NCBI GenBank assembly: GCA_016125095.1
Contig: WGMK01000005.1
Location: 223,033 to 287,032, forward strand
From: Candidatus Hydrogenedens sp.
Lineage (GTDB): Bacteria > Hydrogenedentota > Hydrogenedentia > Hydrogenedentales > JAEUWI01
Direction of reading: 5' to 3'
DNA: 64,000 bases
Shown piece by piece: positions 28,510 to 39,045 of the stretch; position 1 is the first letter of the stretch; the number at the start of each line of letters is the position of its first letter. A model generated the notes under the pieces. The model had not been told where the DNA came from. It saw nothing but the letters and a program-made list of their open reading frames with translations, and did not search any database. The translations under genes were made by a program, and so were the position numbers.

Positions 28510-29475
28510 TTATCGCGCAGCCTCGGCCGCGAGCAGCAGCGCGCCTTGGAGCACGACGTCCTCCTCGAGCGCACAGGGTACGAGTTGGTAGCGGCCGCGA
28601 TAGGGTTCGAAGGCGAGCGCGTCGAGGGCGTCGCGGATGGGATCGAGCAGCACATCACCCAGCAGGGATACTCCGCCGCCGAGCGCGATGACCTCGGGGT
28701 GAAACAGGGCGAGCACATTGGCGAGCGCCTGAGCCACAGCCGTGGCGACCTGTTGGAGTTCCGCCGTGGCGCGCGCGTCGCCTTGTGTAGCCGCCTGACC
28801 CAAGAGGGCGCAGGTAAGTTGAGCGGCATCGCCGCCGCACAGGGCTTGCAGCGGCGTACCGGCTTCGATTGATTCCCAAGCGCGGATGCGCCTTTCGATG
28901 GACCAGCCCGAACAGCGGTCCTCGAGCTTGGCAATCGCTCCCGGCGTCTCGGCCAGCCAATCGCTGATGTAGGTATGGCCGATCTCGCAGGCGCCGCGTC
29001 CCTGGCCGTCGTAGAGTTTGCCGTCCACGACGAGCGCGCCGCCGATGCCGCTGCCGATATTCATGTAGACGAAGTTGCGCGTGCCTCGACCGGCGCCGAG
29101 GCGATACTCGCCCCAGCCTGCGGCATTGGCGTCGTTCGCAACGACGACCGGAGCGCGGTTGGGCAAGGAGCAGGCCTCGCGCAGGTCGATGCCGTTCCAT
29201 CCCTCGACCTGATGCGACACGATGACCTCGCCCGCAGCGGTGTCCACGGGCCCGCCGAAGCCGATGCCCATGCCTTGGGGTTCGCGCGACGATTCCGCCG
29301 CGAGCCCGTAGAGTTCCGACACCGCCTGATTGCACCACGCCAGAATGCCGGGGACGCCCTCGGCGGGGTTCACGCGGGCGCGGCGGCGTTCGAGGAGGAG
29401 CCCCTCGCCCGTGCCGAGCGCGGCCTGCAGCTTGGTGCCGCCAATCTCCAGCGCGAGATACACCGGATCGGACAT
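28510..29475 (-). CDS. ROK family sugar kinase
   Basis: MSDPVYLALEIGGTKLQAALGTGEG, GIGFGGPVDTAAGEV, VVANDANAAGWGEYRLGAGRGTRNFVYMNIGSGIGGALV. Confidence 0.88.
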   Translation of the reverse strand: MSDPVYLALEIGGTKLQAALGTGEGLLLERRRARVNPAEGVPGILAWCNQAVSELYGLAAESSREPQGMGIGFGGPVDTAAGEVIVSHQVEGWNGIDLREACSLPNRAPVVVANDANAAGWGEYRLGAGRGTRNFVYMNIGSGIGGALVVDGKLYDGQGRGACEIGHTYISDWLAETPGAIAKLEDRCSGWSIERRIRAWESIEAGTPLQALCGGDAAQLTCALLGQAATQGDARATAELQQVATAVAQALANVLALFHPEVIALGGGVSLLGDVLLDPIRDALDALAFEPYRGRYQLVPCALEEDVVLQGALLLAAEAAR

Positions 29476-29482
29476 GGCGGTA

Positions 29483-31396
29483 TCAGACTTGCGCCGCTTC
29501 GGAACCCGCGAGCAAAAACGCCTTGGCGCGCCGGGCGAGGCCCTCGGCGTGCAGGTCGTGTTCTGCCAGCTGTTCGCCGCGCGTGGCCTGCTCACTGAAC
29601 ACGTCGGGCACGCCCACGCGGTGGATACGCAGATCGCGCAGGCGATCGCGCAGCTGGAAATACTCGATCACCGCCGAGCCGAAGCCGCCATCGAGGGTGT
29701 TTTCTTCCACCGTGATGATGGGCCGGTCGATGAGCTTGTCGAGCAGCGCGCCGTCGAGCGGCTTGATGAAGCGGGCATCGGCCACACCCACCGAAAGCCC
29801 CTCGGCCGCCAGCGCCTCAGCCGCCTCGAGCGCCGCGGCCGCCACCGGGCCGACGCACAGGAAGGTGGCGTCGTCGCCCTCGCGCAGCATTTCGCCGCGC
29901 GTCACGTCGCGGTTGTCCTCCGCGCCGATGGTCGGCGCGCTGCCGCGGGCGTAGCGGAAAGCCACCGGGCCGTCCTGCTGCAGCGCCCAGTGCAGCATCA
30001 GCTTCGTGTCGACGTCGTCGCGAGGCGCGGTGACCACCAAATCGGGCACGCAGCGCAGGAAAGAAATGTCGAAGGTGCCGTTCTGCGTGGGGCTGTCTTC
30101 GCCCACCAGGCCGGCGCGGTCGATGGCGAACACCACGGGCAGCTTTTGAATCGCGACGTCGTGGATCAGCTGGTCGTAGCCGCGCTGCAGGAAGGTGCTG
30201 TAAATCGCGGCCACGGGCTTCAGGCCTTGCGTAGCCAGGCCCGCAGCAAAGGTCACCGCGTGCTGCTCGCAAATGCCCACATCGAAAAAGCGCTCGGGGT
30301 AGACCTCTTCCAGCTTGGAGAGTCCCGTACCGGTCGGCATGGCCGCGGTAATGCCCACCACGCGCTCGTCGCGCTCGGCCGCCTCGATCATGCCCTCGAC
30401 GAAGGCATCGGTAAAAGACTTGGCCTTCGGCTTCTGCTTCTGCTCTTCCTTGCTGGGCAGCGCATCGCCTTCTTCGTCAATCGCCTTCACCGCCGCGGGC
30501 GACACGCCGTGGTACTTGAGCGGATCTTCCTCCGCCGCCTTCAGGCCCTTGCCCTTCTCGGTCACGCAGTGCAGCAGCAGCGGTCCGTGCATGCTGCGCA
30601 GGTTGGTCAGGCATTCAATCATCAGCGGCAGATCGTGTCCGTCCACCGGCCCGATGTAGTTGAATCCGAGTTCCTGGAAGAGTGTGCCGGGGGTGATCAT
30701 GCCCTTCACCTGCCGCTCGATGTGCTGCACGTGCCGGGTCATTTCCTCGCCGATAAGCTTCTTCACGAAGCTGCCCACGTCTTCCTTCGCCCGCTTGTAG
30801 GGCGACGCCGTAATCAGGCGGCTGAAGTAGTTGGAAAGCGCGCCCACGTTCGGCGAGATGCTCATCTCGTTGTCGTTGAGAATCACGAGCATGTCGAGCC
30901 CGAGATGCCCGGCGTGGCTCATCGCCTCGAAGGCCATGCCCGCCGTCATCGCGCCGTCGCCAATCACCGCCACCACATGGTTGTCCAGCCCCTGCTGCTT
31001 CCAGGCCGCGGCCATGCCGGCCGCCGCCGAGATACTCGTCGAACTGTGGCCCGTGCCGAAGCAGTCGTACTCGCTCTCGGAAATCTTCGGATACCCGCTG
31101 ATGCCGTTCTTCTTGCGCAACTGCGGAAAGATATCGCGCCGCCCGGTGAGCAGCTTGTGCGCGTAGCACTGGTGGCCCACGTCCCAGATCAGCTGGTCCT
31201 TGCCGGGGCCGACCTCGTAGACGTAATGCAGCGCGAGCGTCAGCTCGACCACGCCCAGCGGCGAGGCCAGGTGTCCGCCGTTGCGGTTCACCACCTCGAT
31301 CAAGTCTTCGCGCAATTCCCCGGCAAGCGTCTCGATTTCCTCAATCGAGAGCTTTTTCAGATCGTCCGGGCTATTCACCCCACTCAAAAGCGACAT
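29483..31396 (-). CDS. dxs: 1-deoxy-D-xylulose-5-phosphate synthase
   Basis: LIWDVGHQCYAHKLLTGRRD, GTGHSSTSISAAAGMA, VIGDGAMTAGMAFEAMSHAG, VFAIDRAGLVGEDSPTQNGTFDISFLR. Confidence 0.96.
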   Translation of the reverse strand: MSLLSGVNSPDDLKKLSIEEIETLAGELREDLIEVVNRNGGHLASPLGVVELTLALHYVYEVGPGKDQLIWDVGHQCYAHKLLTGRRDIFPQLRKKNGISGYPKISESEYDCFGTGHSSTSISAAAGMAAAWKQQGLDNHVVAVIGDGAMTAGMAFEAMSHAGHLGLDMLVILNDNEMSISPNVGALSNYFSRLITASPYKRAKEDVGSFVKKLIGEEMTRHVQHIERQVKGMITPGTLFQELGFNYIGPVDGHDLPLMIECLTNLRSMHGPLLLHCVTEKGKGLKAAEEDPLKYHGVSPAAVKAIDEEGDALPSKEEQKQKPKAKSFTDAFVEGMIEAAERDERVVGITAAMPTGTGLSKLEEVYPERFFDVGICEQHAVTFAAGLATQGLKPVAAIYSTFLQRGYDQLIHDVAIQKLPVVFAIDRAGLVGEDSPTQNGTFDISFLRCVPDLVVTAPRDDVDTKLMLHWALQQDGPVAFRYARGSAPTIGAEDNRDVTRGEMLREGDDATFLCVGPVAAAALEAAEALAAEGLSVGVADARFIKPLDGALLDKLIDRPIITVEENTLDGGFGSAVIEYFQLRDRLRDLRIHRVGVPDVFSEQATRGEQLAEHDLHAEGLARRAKAFLLAGSEAAQV

Positions 31397-31498
31397 TGCT
31401 ATCCACCATTCAGATTCTTGGATTGACCGTTGAAAATACCAGGTCGCGGATGCGGTTCCCGCCTTCCCCGCAACAACCAATTTAGAAGTTTCGATTCC

Positions 31499-33043
31499 CT
31501 ACGAGACCGCCTCGGCGGCTTGGCTCAGCAGCGCCGCGCGGTCGATTCCGCCGTCGGCCGCGTGCGGCAGCGCATCGACAAACTCGATGCGGCGCGGGCA
31601 CTTGTAGCTCGACAATTGATCCCGGCACCAGGCCAGGAGTTCCTTCGCGGCGAGCACGGCACCCGGCTCGAGCGCCACGAAGCCCTTCACATCCTGCCCG
31701 CGCAGCATATCCGCCACGCCCACCACCGCAGCTTCGCGCACCAGCGGATGGTCTTCCAGCACCTTCTCCACCTCGCGCGGATATACGTTCATCCCCGCGC
31801 GCAGCAGCATGACCTTCTTCAGGCCGGTCAGGTAGAGGAAGCCGTCCTCGTCCAGATAACCGAGATCCCCGGTATGCAGCCAGCCGTTTCGCAGCACCTT
31901 GGCGCTGCTCTCGGGATCGTTCAGGTAGCCCTGAAACACATTGTGTCCCCGCAGGCAGACCTCGCCCTCCTGCCCGGGCGGCAGCGGGTTGTCATCCTCG
32001 TCCACCACCAGATATTCACAGCCCCAGATGGGACGCCCGACCGAACCGGGCCGGCTCTCGTCCTCGGGATAATTGAAGCTCACGACCGGGCTGGTCTCGG
32101 TGAGGCCATAGCCTTCGAAGACCGGCACCTTGAACCGCTCGGTAAAGGCCGCCGCCACATCCAGATCCATCTTCGAACCCCCGGCCACCGCGCACCGCAG
32201 CGCGCTCAGGTCGTAGGTCTTGTCTGCCGGGGTTTGCAGCAGGAACGTGAACATCGTCGGCACCATGGCCGTCAGGGTCACCCGCTCCCGTTCCATCGTG
32301 TCAAGCAGCGAAGTCGCATCGAAGCGCGGCAGCAACACGATCGACGAGCCCTGCAGCAGCGGCCCGTTCAGCATTGTCGTCAGGCCGAAGCCGTGGAACA
32401 GCGGCAGCACCGTCAGAAACACGTCCTCCGGAAAATACCGCAGGCTGAACGTGCTGATGGTGAGCGCGTTCTGAAACAGATTAAAATGACTCAGCATCGC
32501 GCCGCGCGGCGTACCGTCCTGCGCCGCGGTGTACAAAATCCCGGCCAGATCCTCGGGCCGCATCTGCAGCGGCTCGAAATCCGGCTGCGCCTGCAGCATC
32601 GCCGCCATGAACGATTCGCCGTAGGCAGGCGTCTCGGGCGTCATCGCCGCTTCCACCACCAACAGGCGCTTCAGCGGCGGACAATCTTCCAACATGCCCG
32701 CAGCCGTACCCGCGAAATCCGCAAAAGCGAACAAGACTTCCACTTGAGCGTCTTTGATGACGTGCCGCAGTTCACGCGGACGCAGCAAAGGATTGAGCGT
32801 AACCACCGTCGCCCCGGCATAGAGGGCGCCGTAGTAGGCCACGACGAACTGGGGAACATTGGGCAGCATGAGGGCCACGCGGGTCCGGGGCTGCATGCCG
32901 CCATCGGCGAGCATCCGGGCCACCCTGCGGGCGGCGGCATCCACCTCCCCATAGGTCATCCGCACCGCCCCGAACCGGACACACACGGCGTCCGGTCGAC
33001 TGGCAGCCTGCAGGCGCAGACAATCCCCAAGGTTCAATCCCAT
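31499..33043 (-). CDS. AMP-binding acyl-CoA synthetase/ligase
   Basis: AGILYTAAQDGTPRGAMLSHFNL, VFEGYGLTETSPVVSFN, GWLHTGDLGYLDEDGFLYLTGLKKVMLLRAGMNVYPREVE. Confidence 0.92.
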   Translation of the reverse strand: MGLNLGDCLRLQAASRPDAVCVRFGAVRMTYGEVDAAARRVARMLADGGMQPRTRVALMLPNVPQFVVAYYGALYAGATVVTLNPLLRPRELRHVIKDAQVEVLFAFADFAGTAAGMLEDCPPLKRLLVVEAAMTPETPAYGESFMAAMLQAQPDFEPLQMRPEDLAGILYTAAQDGTPRGAMLSHFNLFQNALTISTFSLRYFPEDVFLTVLPLFHGFGLTTMLNGPLLQGSSIVLLPRFDATSLLDTMERERVTLTAMVPTMFTFLLQTPADKTYDLSALRCAVAGGSKMDLDVAAAFTERFKVPVFEGYGLTETSPVVSFNYPEDESRPGSVGRPIWGCEYLVVDEDDNPLPPGQEGEVCLRGHNVFQGYLNDPESSAKVLRNGWLHTGDLGYLDEDGFLYLTGLKKVMLLRAGMNVYPREVEKVLEDHPLVREAAVVGVADMLRGQDVKGFVALEPGAVLAAKELLAWCRDQLSSYKCPRRIEFVDALPHAADGGIDRAALLSQAAEAVS

Positions 33044-33232
33044 AAGCGGCGAAAAGGTTCCTTCCAGTTAAACATGCGGAGTATATCATTATGGACTCCG
33101 CAATTCCTAAATAACGCTCCGAATCGCGTTGAGACAACCGCCTCGCAGCCCGCGGCCTTTATTTGTTACAATCGCGTTCCGATTCGTTACGCGCATGGTT
33201 GCTGCGCGACGGATCCATGCCTTTTCTTTCCA

Positions 33233-34636
33233 ATGACTTACAAAGACGAACAGGGCCCCATCTCAGCGCCCGCCGATCTCCGCACGGATCTGCTCGCGAT
33301 TCTTGAATCGCGGGACGAGTCGGCTATTCGCGCTTTTATGGAATCCGTGCCGCAGGGCGAAGTCGGCCGTCTTCTGACGCGCCTGGACGACGAATCCCGC
33401 GCGACGATGCTGGCAGCGCTGGAGCCCGACCGCGCGGCCGAGCTGCTCCAGAACCTCGCCGATATCCATGCGGCCGATGTGCTCACCGATCTCGAGCCCC
33501 GCGACGCCGCGCGCATCGTGGACGAGATGGAGAGCCACCACCGCGCCGACGTGCTGGCCGAACTGCCGGACGATTATGTCGAGCAGGTCTTGCAGGCGAT
33601 GGATGCCGAGGAGGCCGAAGACGCCCGCCAGCTGATGGAGTACGACGAGGATACGGCGGGCGGTCTGATGGCCACCGAGTTCCTCCAGTATCCCCAGACC
33701 ATGCGCGTAGCGGAGGTGGTGGAAGACCTGCGGCGGCACGCCGAGACCTTCTACGAGACCAGTCTGCACTACGGCTATGTGCATTCGCACCAGGGCAGAC
33801 TGGTGGGCGTGGTCCGCATGCGCGATCTCATTCTCGCCCAGCCCGACACCCCGCTCGAGCGGGTGATGATCGCCAATCCGATTACGGTGTTCGCCACGGC
33901 CACGCTGGAAGATCTGGACGACAGCTTCGAGCGGTACCCCTTCTGGAGCCTGCCCGTGGTAGACGACGACGGCAAGTTGCTGGGCGTCGTGCGGCGTGCC
34001 GACATCGAGGAAGCCCTTTCGGAGCAGCACGAGCGCAACCTGCTCAGCTTCGGCGGCATTATCGGCGGTGAAGAAATCCGCAGCCTGCCGCTGGCAAGCC
34101 GCGTAAGCCGCCGCATGGCCTGGCTGAGTCTCAATGCCATCCTCAGCATCGTGGCCGCAAGCGTCATCCTCTTATTCGAGGGTACCATCGGCAAGCTCTT
34201 CGCCGTGGTCTTCTTCATGCCGGTCATCTGCAACATGTCGGGCTGCACGGGCAACCAGGCGGTGGCGGTCAGTATTCGTGAGCTCGCCCTTGGGCTCATT
34301 CAACCGGCGGATTTCATGACGGTCTGGCGTCAGGAACTCGCGGTGGGCGCCATTAACGGCCTGGCCATTGGTACGCTCATCGGCGTCACCGCCACGGGCC
34401 TGAGTTTCTTTGTGTGGCACACCCCCGCCTTGCTGGGCCTCGTCGTGGGCACGGCCTTCTTCGTCAATTCGCTCGTGTCGGTCAGCCTCGGCGGACTCAT
34501 ACCGCTGGCGCTCAAGCGCATGCAGCTTGATGCCGCCCTGGGCGCGCCGCCCATTCTCACCACCCTGTCCGACATGTGCGGCCTGCTGATTGTGCTGAGC
34601 CTCGCGACCCTCGCAGTCGCCTCGGGCCTGCTGTGA
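33233..34636 (+). CDS. mgtE: Magnesium transporter MgtE
   Basis: MTYKDEQGPISAP..., MgtE N and CBS domains (YDEDTAGGLMATEFLQYPQTMRVAEVVEDLRR) and TM region NMSGCTGNQAVAVSIRELALG. Confidence 0.93.
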   Translation: MTYKDEQGPISAPADLRTDLLAILESRDESAIRAFMESVPQGEVGRLLTRLDDESRATMLAALEPDRAAELLQNLADIHAADVLTDLEPRDAARIVDEMESHHRADVLAELPDDYVEQVLQAMDAEEAEDARQLMEYDEDTAGGLMATEFLQYPQTMRVAEVVEDLRRHAETFYETSLHYGYVHSHQGRLVGVVRMRDLILAQPDTPLERVMIANPITVFATATLEDLDDSFERYPFWSLPVVDDDGKLLGVVRRADIEEALSEQHERNLLSFGGIIGGEEIRSLPLASRVSRRMAWLSLNAILSIVAASVILLFEGTIGKLFAVVFFMPVICNMSGCTGNQAVAVSIRELALGLIQPADFMTVWRQELAVGAINGLAIGTLIGVTATGLSFFVWHTPALLGLVVGTAFFVNSLVSVSLGGLIPLALKRMQLDAALGAPPILTTLSDMCGLLIVLSLATLAVASGLL

Positions 34637-34709
34637 CACGCCATGAGCCGGGCCGCCTGCGTATGCTAGACTTCCGCCTTTCCCGGAACCCTTGGCACGG
34701 AGCGCGCGC

Positions 34710-35726
34710 ATGACGCTACGAGACGCCCTCGACCAACTGACCCGCCGGCACGACCTCACCCAGGCCGATGCCGCGGCGGTGCTGCGCATCATCATGTCCG
34801 GCGAGGCGACGCCCGCACAGACCGGCGCGCTGCTGGCGGCCCTTCGCACCAAGGGCGAAACGGTGGACGAAATCGCGGGATTCGCCGAGACTATGCGCGC
34901 TTTCGCCACGCGCGTGATCACCCGCCGCACGCCGCTGGTGGACACCTGCGGCACGGGCGGTGACCGGTCGGGCACATTCAACATCAGCACGACGGCGGCC
35001 TTTGTGGCGGCAGGCGCGGGCGCGGCCGTGGCCAAGCACGGCAACCGCAGCGCCACCAGCAAGTGCGGCAGCGCGGACGTGCTCGAGCATCTGGGCGTGA
35101 ATATCGATGCCAGTCCCGAGACCGTGGGGAAATGCCTCGATGAAATCGGCATCGGCTTCCTGTTTGCGCGGAGTCTGCATGGCGCGATGAAGCATGTCGG
35201 CCCTATCCGCGCGGAACTCGGCGTGCGCACGGTGTTCAATATCCTCGGACCGCTGACCAACCCGGCCGGCGCAGATGCTCAGGTGATGGGCGTGTTCGAC
35301 GCCGCGCTGCTGGAGCCCATTGCGGAGGTGCTGGTGCGCCTCGGCGTGCGCCATGCCTATGTGGTGGCCGGCGCCGACGGACTGGACGAGATCACGCTGT
35401 CGGCATCCACCCATGTGGCCGAGGCCCGCGATGGCGCGGTCCGTACGTACGAGATTAATCCGGAGCATTTCGGCTGCGAATCCGCGCCGAAAGAGGCTGT
35501 GCTGGGCGGCGATGCCTCAGAGAATGCGGGCATCTTGGTGAAAGTGCTGGAAGGCCAGACCGGACCGCGGCGCGATATCGTGCTGATGAACGCGGCGGCG
35601 GCCCTCGCGGCGGCCGGCGTGGCGCATGACCTGCGCGAGGGCTTCGGCCTGGCCGCGCGCGCCATCGACAGCGGTGCCGCCCTGGAAAAACTGGAAGCCT
35701 TGAAAACGTTGAGCCACGGAAACTGA
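34710..35726 (+). CDS. trpD: Anthranilate phosphoribosyltransferase
   Basis: VDTCGTGGDRSGTFNISTTAAFVAAGAGAAVAKHGNRSATSKCGSADVLEHLG; NILGPLTNPA. Confidence 0.95.
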   Translation: MTLRDALDQLTRRHDLTQADAAAVLRIIMSGEATPAQTGALLAALRTKGETVDEIAGFAETMRAFATRVITRRTPLVDTCGTGGDRSGTFNISTTAAFVAAGAGAAVAKHGNRSATSKCGSADVLEHLGVNIDASPETVGKCLDEIGIGFLFARSLHGAMKHVGPIRAELGVRTVFNILGPLTNPAGADAQVMGVFDAALLEPIAEVLVRLGVRHAYVVAGADGLDEITLSASTHVAEARDGAVRTYEINPEHFGCESAPKEAVLGGDASENAGILVKVLEGQTGPRRDIVLMNAAAALAAAGVAHDLREGFGLAARAIDSGAALEKLEALKTLSHGN

Positions 35727-35730
35727 CCCC

Positions 35731-36513
35731 ATGGTGCTGGACAAGATTGTCGATCACAAACGGACCGAAGTGGCCGAGGCCAAGGCGCGCGTGCCCCAGG
35801 CCGATCTCGAAGAACGTATCACCCAGGTGGGGCCGCCGCGCGATTTCCGCGCCGCGCTGAAGACCGAGGGCATTTCGCTCATCGCCGAGATTAAGCGCGC
35901 CTCGCCGTCGAAGGGCGACATGCTGCCGGGCGTAGAAGCCGTCGAACTGGCCTCGCTCTACGAACAGCAGGGCGCCCGGGCGCTGTCCATCCTGACGGAC
36001 ACCAAGTTCTTCAAGGGCAAGATCGAGGACCTCACCGCCGCGCGCACACACGTGTCGATTCCCTGCCTGCGCAAGGAATTCATCATCGACGAATACCAGA
36101 TTTACGAGGCGCGCGCGGCCCAGGCCGACGCCATCCTGCTGATCGTCCGCATTCTGGACGATGCGCAAATCAAGGCCTTTCACCAACTGGCGCGCTCGCT
36201 GGGCATGGGCGTGCTGGTGGAAACGCACGACGAGCACGAAATCGCCCGGGCCATCGAGTGCGGTGCGCATATCATCGGGATCAATAACCGCGATCTCGAC
36301 ACCCTCACCATGGACGTGATGACGACGATGCGCCTGAAACGCCTGGTGCCGGGCGGCCACACGCTGGTGAGCGAGAGCGGGATCTACACGCGCGACCATG
36401 TGCGTATGCTGGAAGAGGGCGGCGTCGACGCGATGCTCGTGGGCGAATCGCTGCTGACCAGCAAGAACATCGCCGAGAAGATTCAGGAGCTGCTGGGCCG
36501 TGGTGAAGATTAA
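35731..36513 (+). CDS. trpC: Indole-3-glycerol phosphate synthase
   Basis: ISLIAEIKRASPSKGDM, SILTDTKFFKGKIEDL, LRKEFIIDEYQIYEARAAQADAILLIV, IGINNRDL, LVSESGI. Confidence 0.95.
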   Translation: MVLDKIVDHKRTEVAEAKARVPQADLEERITQVGPPRDFRAALKTEGISLIAEIKRASPSKGDMLPGVEAVELASLYEQQGARALSILTDTKFFKGKIEDLTAARTHVSIPCLRKEFIIDEYQIYEARAAQADAILLIVRILDDAQIKAFHQLARSLGMGVLVETHDEHEIARAIECGAHIIGINNRDLDTLTMDVMTTMRLKRLVPGGHTLVSESGIYTRDHVRMLEEGGVDAMLVGESLLTSKNIAEKIQELLGRGED

Positions 36514-37123
36514 AATCTGCGGAATTACGAACCTCGAGGACGCGCTGGCCTGCTGCGAGGCGGGCGCCGACGCGCTGGGCTTCGTATTCGCCGAGGAAGC
36601 CAAGGCCCGCAATCGCTATATCGAGCCGGAGAAGGCGCTGGAAATCATCGAACAGCTGCCCCCCTTCGTCACCACGGTGGCGGTCACTGTGAACGAACCC
36701 ATGCAGCGCCTCGCACAATACCTGTCCATCGTCGACCTCGTGCAGCTGCATGGCGAAGAACCGCCCTACCACCTGCCTATGGGGCACCTGGCCATCAAGG
36801 CCTTCCGCGTGGGACCGCAGTTCAAGCTGAGCGACATGGACGATCACAAGACCCGGGCCTGGCTGCTGGACGCCTTCGTGCCCGATCAGCGCGGCGGCAC
36901 CGGCACCGTGTGCGATTGGGAAACGGCGGCGGTGGCGGCAAGGCTGGGACGGCCGATGATTCTGGCCGGCGGCCTGACGCCCGACAACGTGACCGAGGCC
37001 ATCTTCCGCGTTAAACCCTACGGCGTCGATGTATCCGGCGGCGTGGAATCGGAACCAGGAAAGAAAGATCATGAGCGAGTCCGCGAATTCATCCTCAACG
37101 CTCGAGAAACACCCGTGGCCTGA
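36500..37123 (+). CDS. trpF: Phosphoribosylanthranilate isomerase
   Basis: [70 protein letters not shown] start overlapping trpC. Confidence 0.93.
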   Translation: MVKIKICGITNLEDALACCEAGADALGFVFAEEAKARNRYIEPEKALEIIEQLPPFVTTVAVTVNEPMQRLAQYLSIVDLVQLHGEEPPYHLPMGHLAIKAFRVGPQFKLSDMDDHKTRAWLLDAFVPDQRGGTGTVCDWETAAVAARLGRPMILAGGLTPDNVTEAIFRVKPYGVDVSGGVESEPGKKDHERVREFILNARETPVA

Positions 37124-38306
37124 CGCCCGCGGGCGCTACGGCGACTACGGCGGCAAGTATGTGCCCGAGACGCTGTCCTACGCGCTCGAGCAGCTCGAGG
37201 AAGCCTATGCGAAGAGCAAGACCGACGAGGCCTTTCAGAAGCGTCTCGCATGGCTGAACCAGCACTATGTGGGCCGGGCGACCCCGCTCTATTTCGCCGA
37301 GCGCATGACCGAGCGCCTGGGCGGCGCGAAGGTGTACTTCAAGCGCGAGGACCTGGCCCACACGGGCGCGCATAAGATTAACAACGCGCTGGGCCAGTGC
37401 CTACTGGCGAAGGAAATGGGCAAGCACCGCATCATCGCCGAGACTGGCGCGGGCCAGCACGGCGTCGCTACGGCCACGGCCTGCGCGCTGCTGGGCCTGG
37501 AGTGCATCGTGTACATGGGCTCGGAAGACGTGGAGCGCCAGAAGCTCAACGTGTTCCGCATGCGCCTGCTGGGCGCCACCGTGGTCTCCGTCGACTCCGG
37601 CTCGAAGACGCTCAAGGACGCGATCAACGAGGCGCTGCGCGACTGGGTGGCGAACGTGAACACGACCCACTACGTGCTCGGCACGGTGCATGGCCCCCAC
37701 CCCTTCCCGCTCATCTGCCGCGATTTTCAGAGCATCATCGGCCGCGAGGTGCGCTGCCAGATCATGGAAGCGGAAGGGCGGCTGCCCGATACCCTGGTGG
37801 CCTGCGTGGGCGGCGGCTCGAACGCCATCGGTCTCTTCTTCGACTTCATCGGCGACGAGCAAATCGAGATGATCGGCGTCGAGGCGGGCGGCACGGAGAT
37901 CACCCCCGGCATGCATGCGGCACGCTTCTCGGGCGGCAAGCGCGGCATGCTGCAGGGCGCCATGAGCTACGTGCTGCAGGACGAGAACGGCCAGATCGGC
38001 TCGACCCACTCGGTGTCCGCCGGCCTGGACTACGCCTCGGTGGGACCGGAACACGCCTATTTCCACGACACCGGCCGCGTGACCTATACCTACGCCAGCG
38101 ACGGCGAAGCGCTCGACGGCTTCCAGCAATGCGCCCGCCTCGAGGGCATCATCCCGGCGCTGGAAAGCAGCCATGCCATCGCCGAGGTGCTCAAGCGCGC
38201 CCCGAAGATGGACAAGGACCAGATCATCGTGATGAACATGAGCGGCCGCGGCGACAAGGACGTGCAGCAGGCCGCCAAGTTCCTCATGCCCGACATGATT
38301 CCGTAG
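37071..38306 (+). CDS. trpB: Tryptophan synthase beta chain
   Basis: [72 protein letters not shown]. Confidence 0.97.
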   Translation: MSESANSSSTLEKHPWPDARGRYGDYGGKYVPETLSYALEQLEEAYAKSKTDEAFQKRLAWLNQHYVGRATPLYFAERMTERLGGAKVYFKREDLAHTGAHKINNALGQCLLAKEMGKHRIIAETGAGQHGVATATACALLGLECIVYMGSEDVERQKLNVFRMRLLGATVVSVDSGSKTLKDAINEALRDWVANVNTTHYVLGTVHGPHPFPLICRDFQSIIGREVRCQIMEAEGRLPDTLVACVGGGSNAIGLFFDFIGDEQIEMIGVEAGGTEITPGMHAARFSGGKRGMLQGAMSYVLQDENGQIGSTHSVSAGLDYASVGPEHAYFHDTGRVTYTYASDGEALDGFQQCARLEGIIPALESSHAIAEVLKRAPKMDKDQIIVMNMSGRGDKDVQQAAKFLMPDMIP

Positions 38307-38382
38307 AGAATCGTGCTATGCTCCGTATTCATCCCGTCGAGCATAAAATGAAGGTCAATTGACAATCGGAGTTGGACCTGTA

Positions 38383-38580
38383 ATGAAAGACATCTCACTG
38401 AACGACTTGCCGCCTGACGTCCGGCGCGATGCGTTGTTGTATATCGAGTTTCTAATGAGCCGCCGCCAAGCGGAGAGTCCTAAGCCCGCACCGACTTTTA
38501 GCTGGGCAGGCGGATTGGAAGAATTGCGGGATAAATACACTTCGGTAGAGTTACAACAAAAAGCTAGAGAGTGGTTCTAA
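38383..38580 (+). CDS. DUF2281-like antitoxin
   Basis: MKDISLNDLPPDVRRDALLYIEFLMSRRQAESPKPAPTFSWAGGLEELRDKYTSVELQQKAREWF; immediately upstream of a PIN-domain gene. Confidence 0.7.
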   Translation: MKDISLNDLPPDVRRDALLYIEFLMSRRQAESPKPAPTFSWAGGLEELRDKYTSVELQQKAREWF

Positions 38581-38583
38581 CCT

Positions 38584-38976
38584 TTGTACTTGCTTGACAC
38601 CAATATTATTCTTGAGATTCTACTTAGGCAAAGTAAATCTGCCGATTGCCAACAATGGGTCGCGCAACATGCCGATCAAGTCTTCCTGTCAGACTGTTCG
38701 TTATTTTCACTGGGTGTGGTCTTATTTCGCCAAAGAAAACCTAACTTATTCCAAGATTTTCTCAATGACATGCTGCCTATTACCGGGATCGTAAGGCTTC
38801 CTGATTCAGAGTTTGGCAATCTACAAACCCTTTCGGAATCAACTGGCCTGGACTTTGACGACACGATGCAATTGAGCATCGCACGATCATTCGGATTTAC
38901 TTTGGTAACGTTGGACCGCGACTTCCAAAGGATCGCGAATGCCACCGAACCGATGATTCAAATACGATTCATCTAA
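38584..38976 (+). CDS. PIN-domain (VapC-like) toxin
   Basis: YLLDTNIILEILLRQ, FDDTMQLSIARSFGFTLVTLDRDFQRIANA; PIN acidic residues; TTG start. Confidence 0.8.
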   Translation: MYLLDTNIILEILLRQSKSADCQQWVAQHADQVFLSDCSLFSLGVVLFRQRKPNLFQDFLNDMLPITGIVRLPDSEFGNLQTLSESTGLDFDDTMQLSIARSFGFTLVTLDRDFQRIANATEPMIQIRFI

Positions 38977-39045
38977 CCCGATGTACGTCCTACTGCACCA
39001 AATCAACCAATCCTTTCGAAACACGAACGGAGCACCAAGACTTCT

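Noticed and set aside
31430-33232. Long N-terminal extension of the mgtE ORF
   Set aside because: Read-through of an open frame antisense to the acyl-CoA synthetase; MgtE homology begins near 33233.
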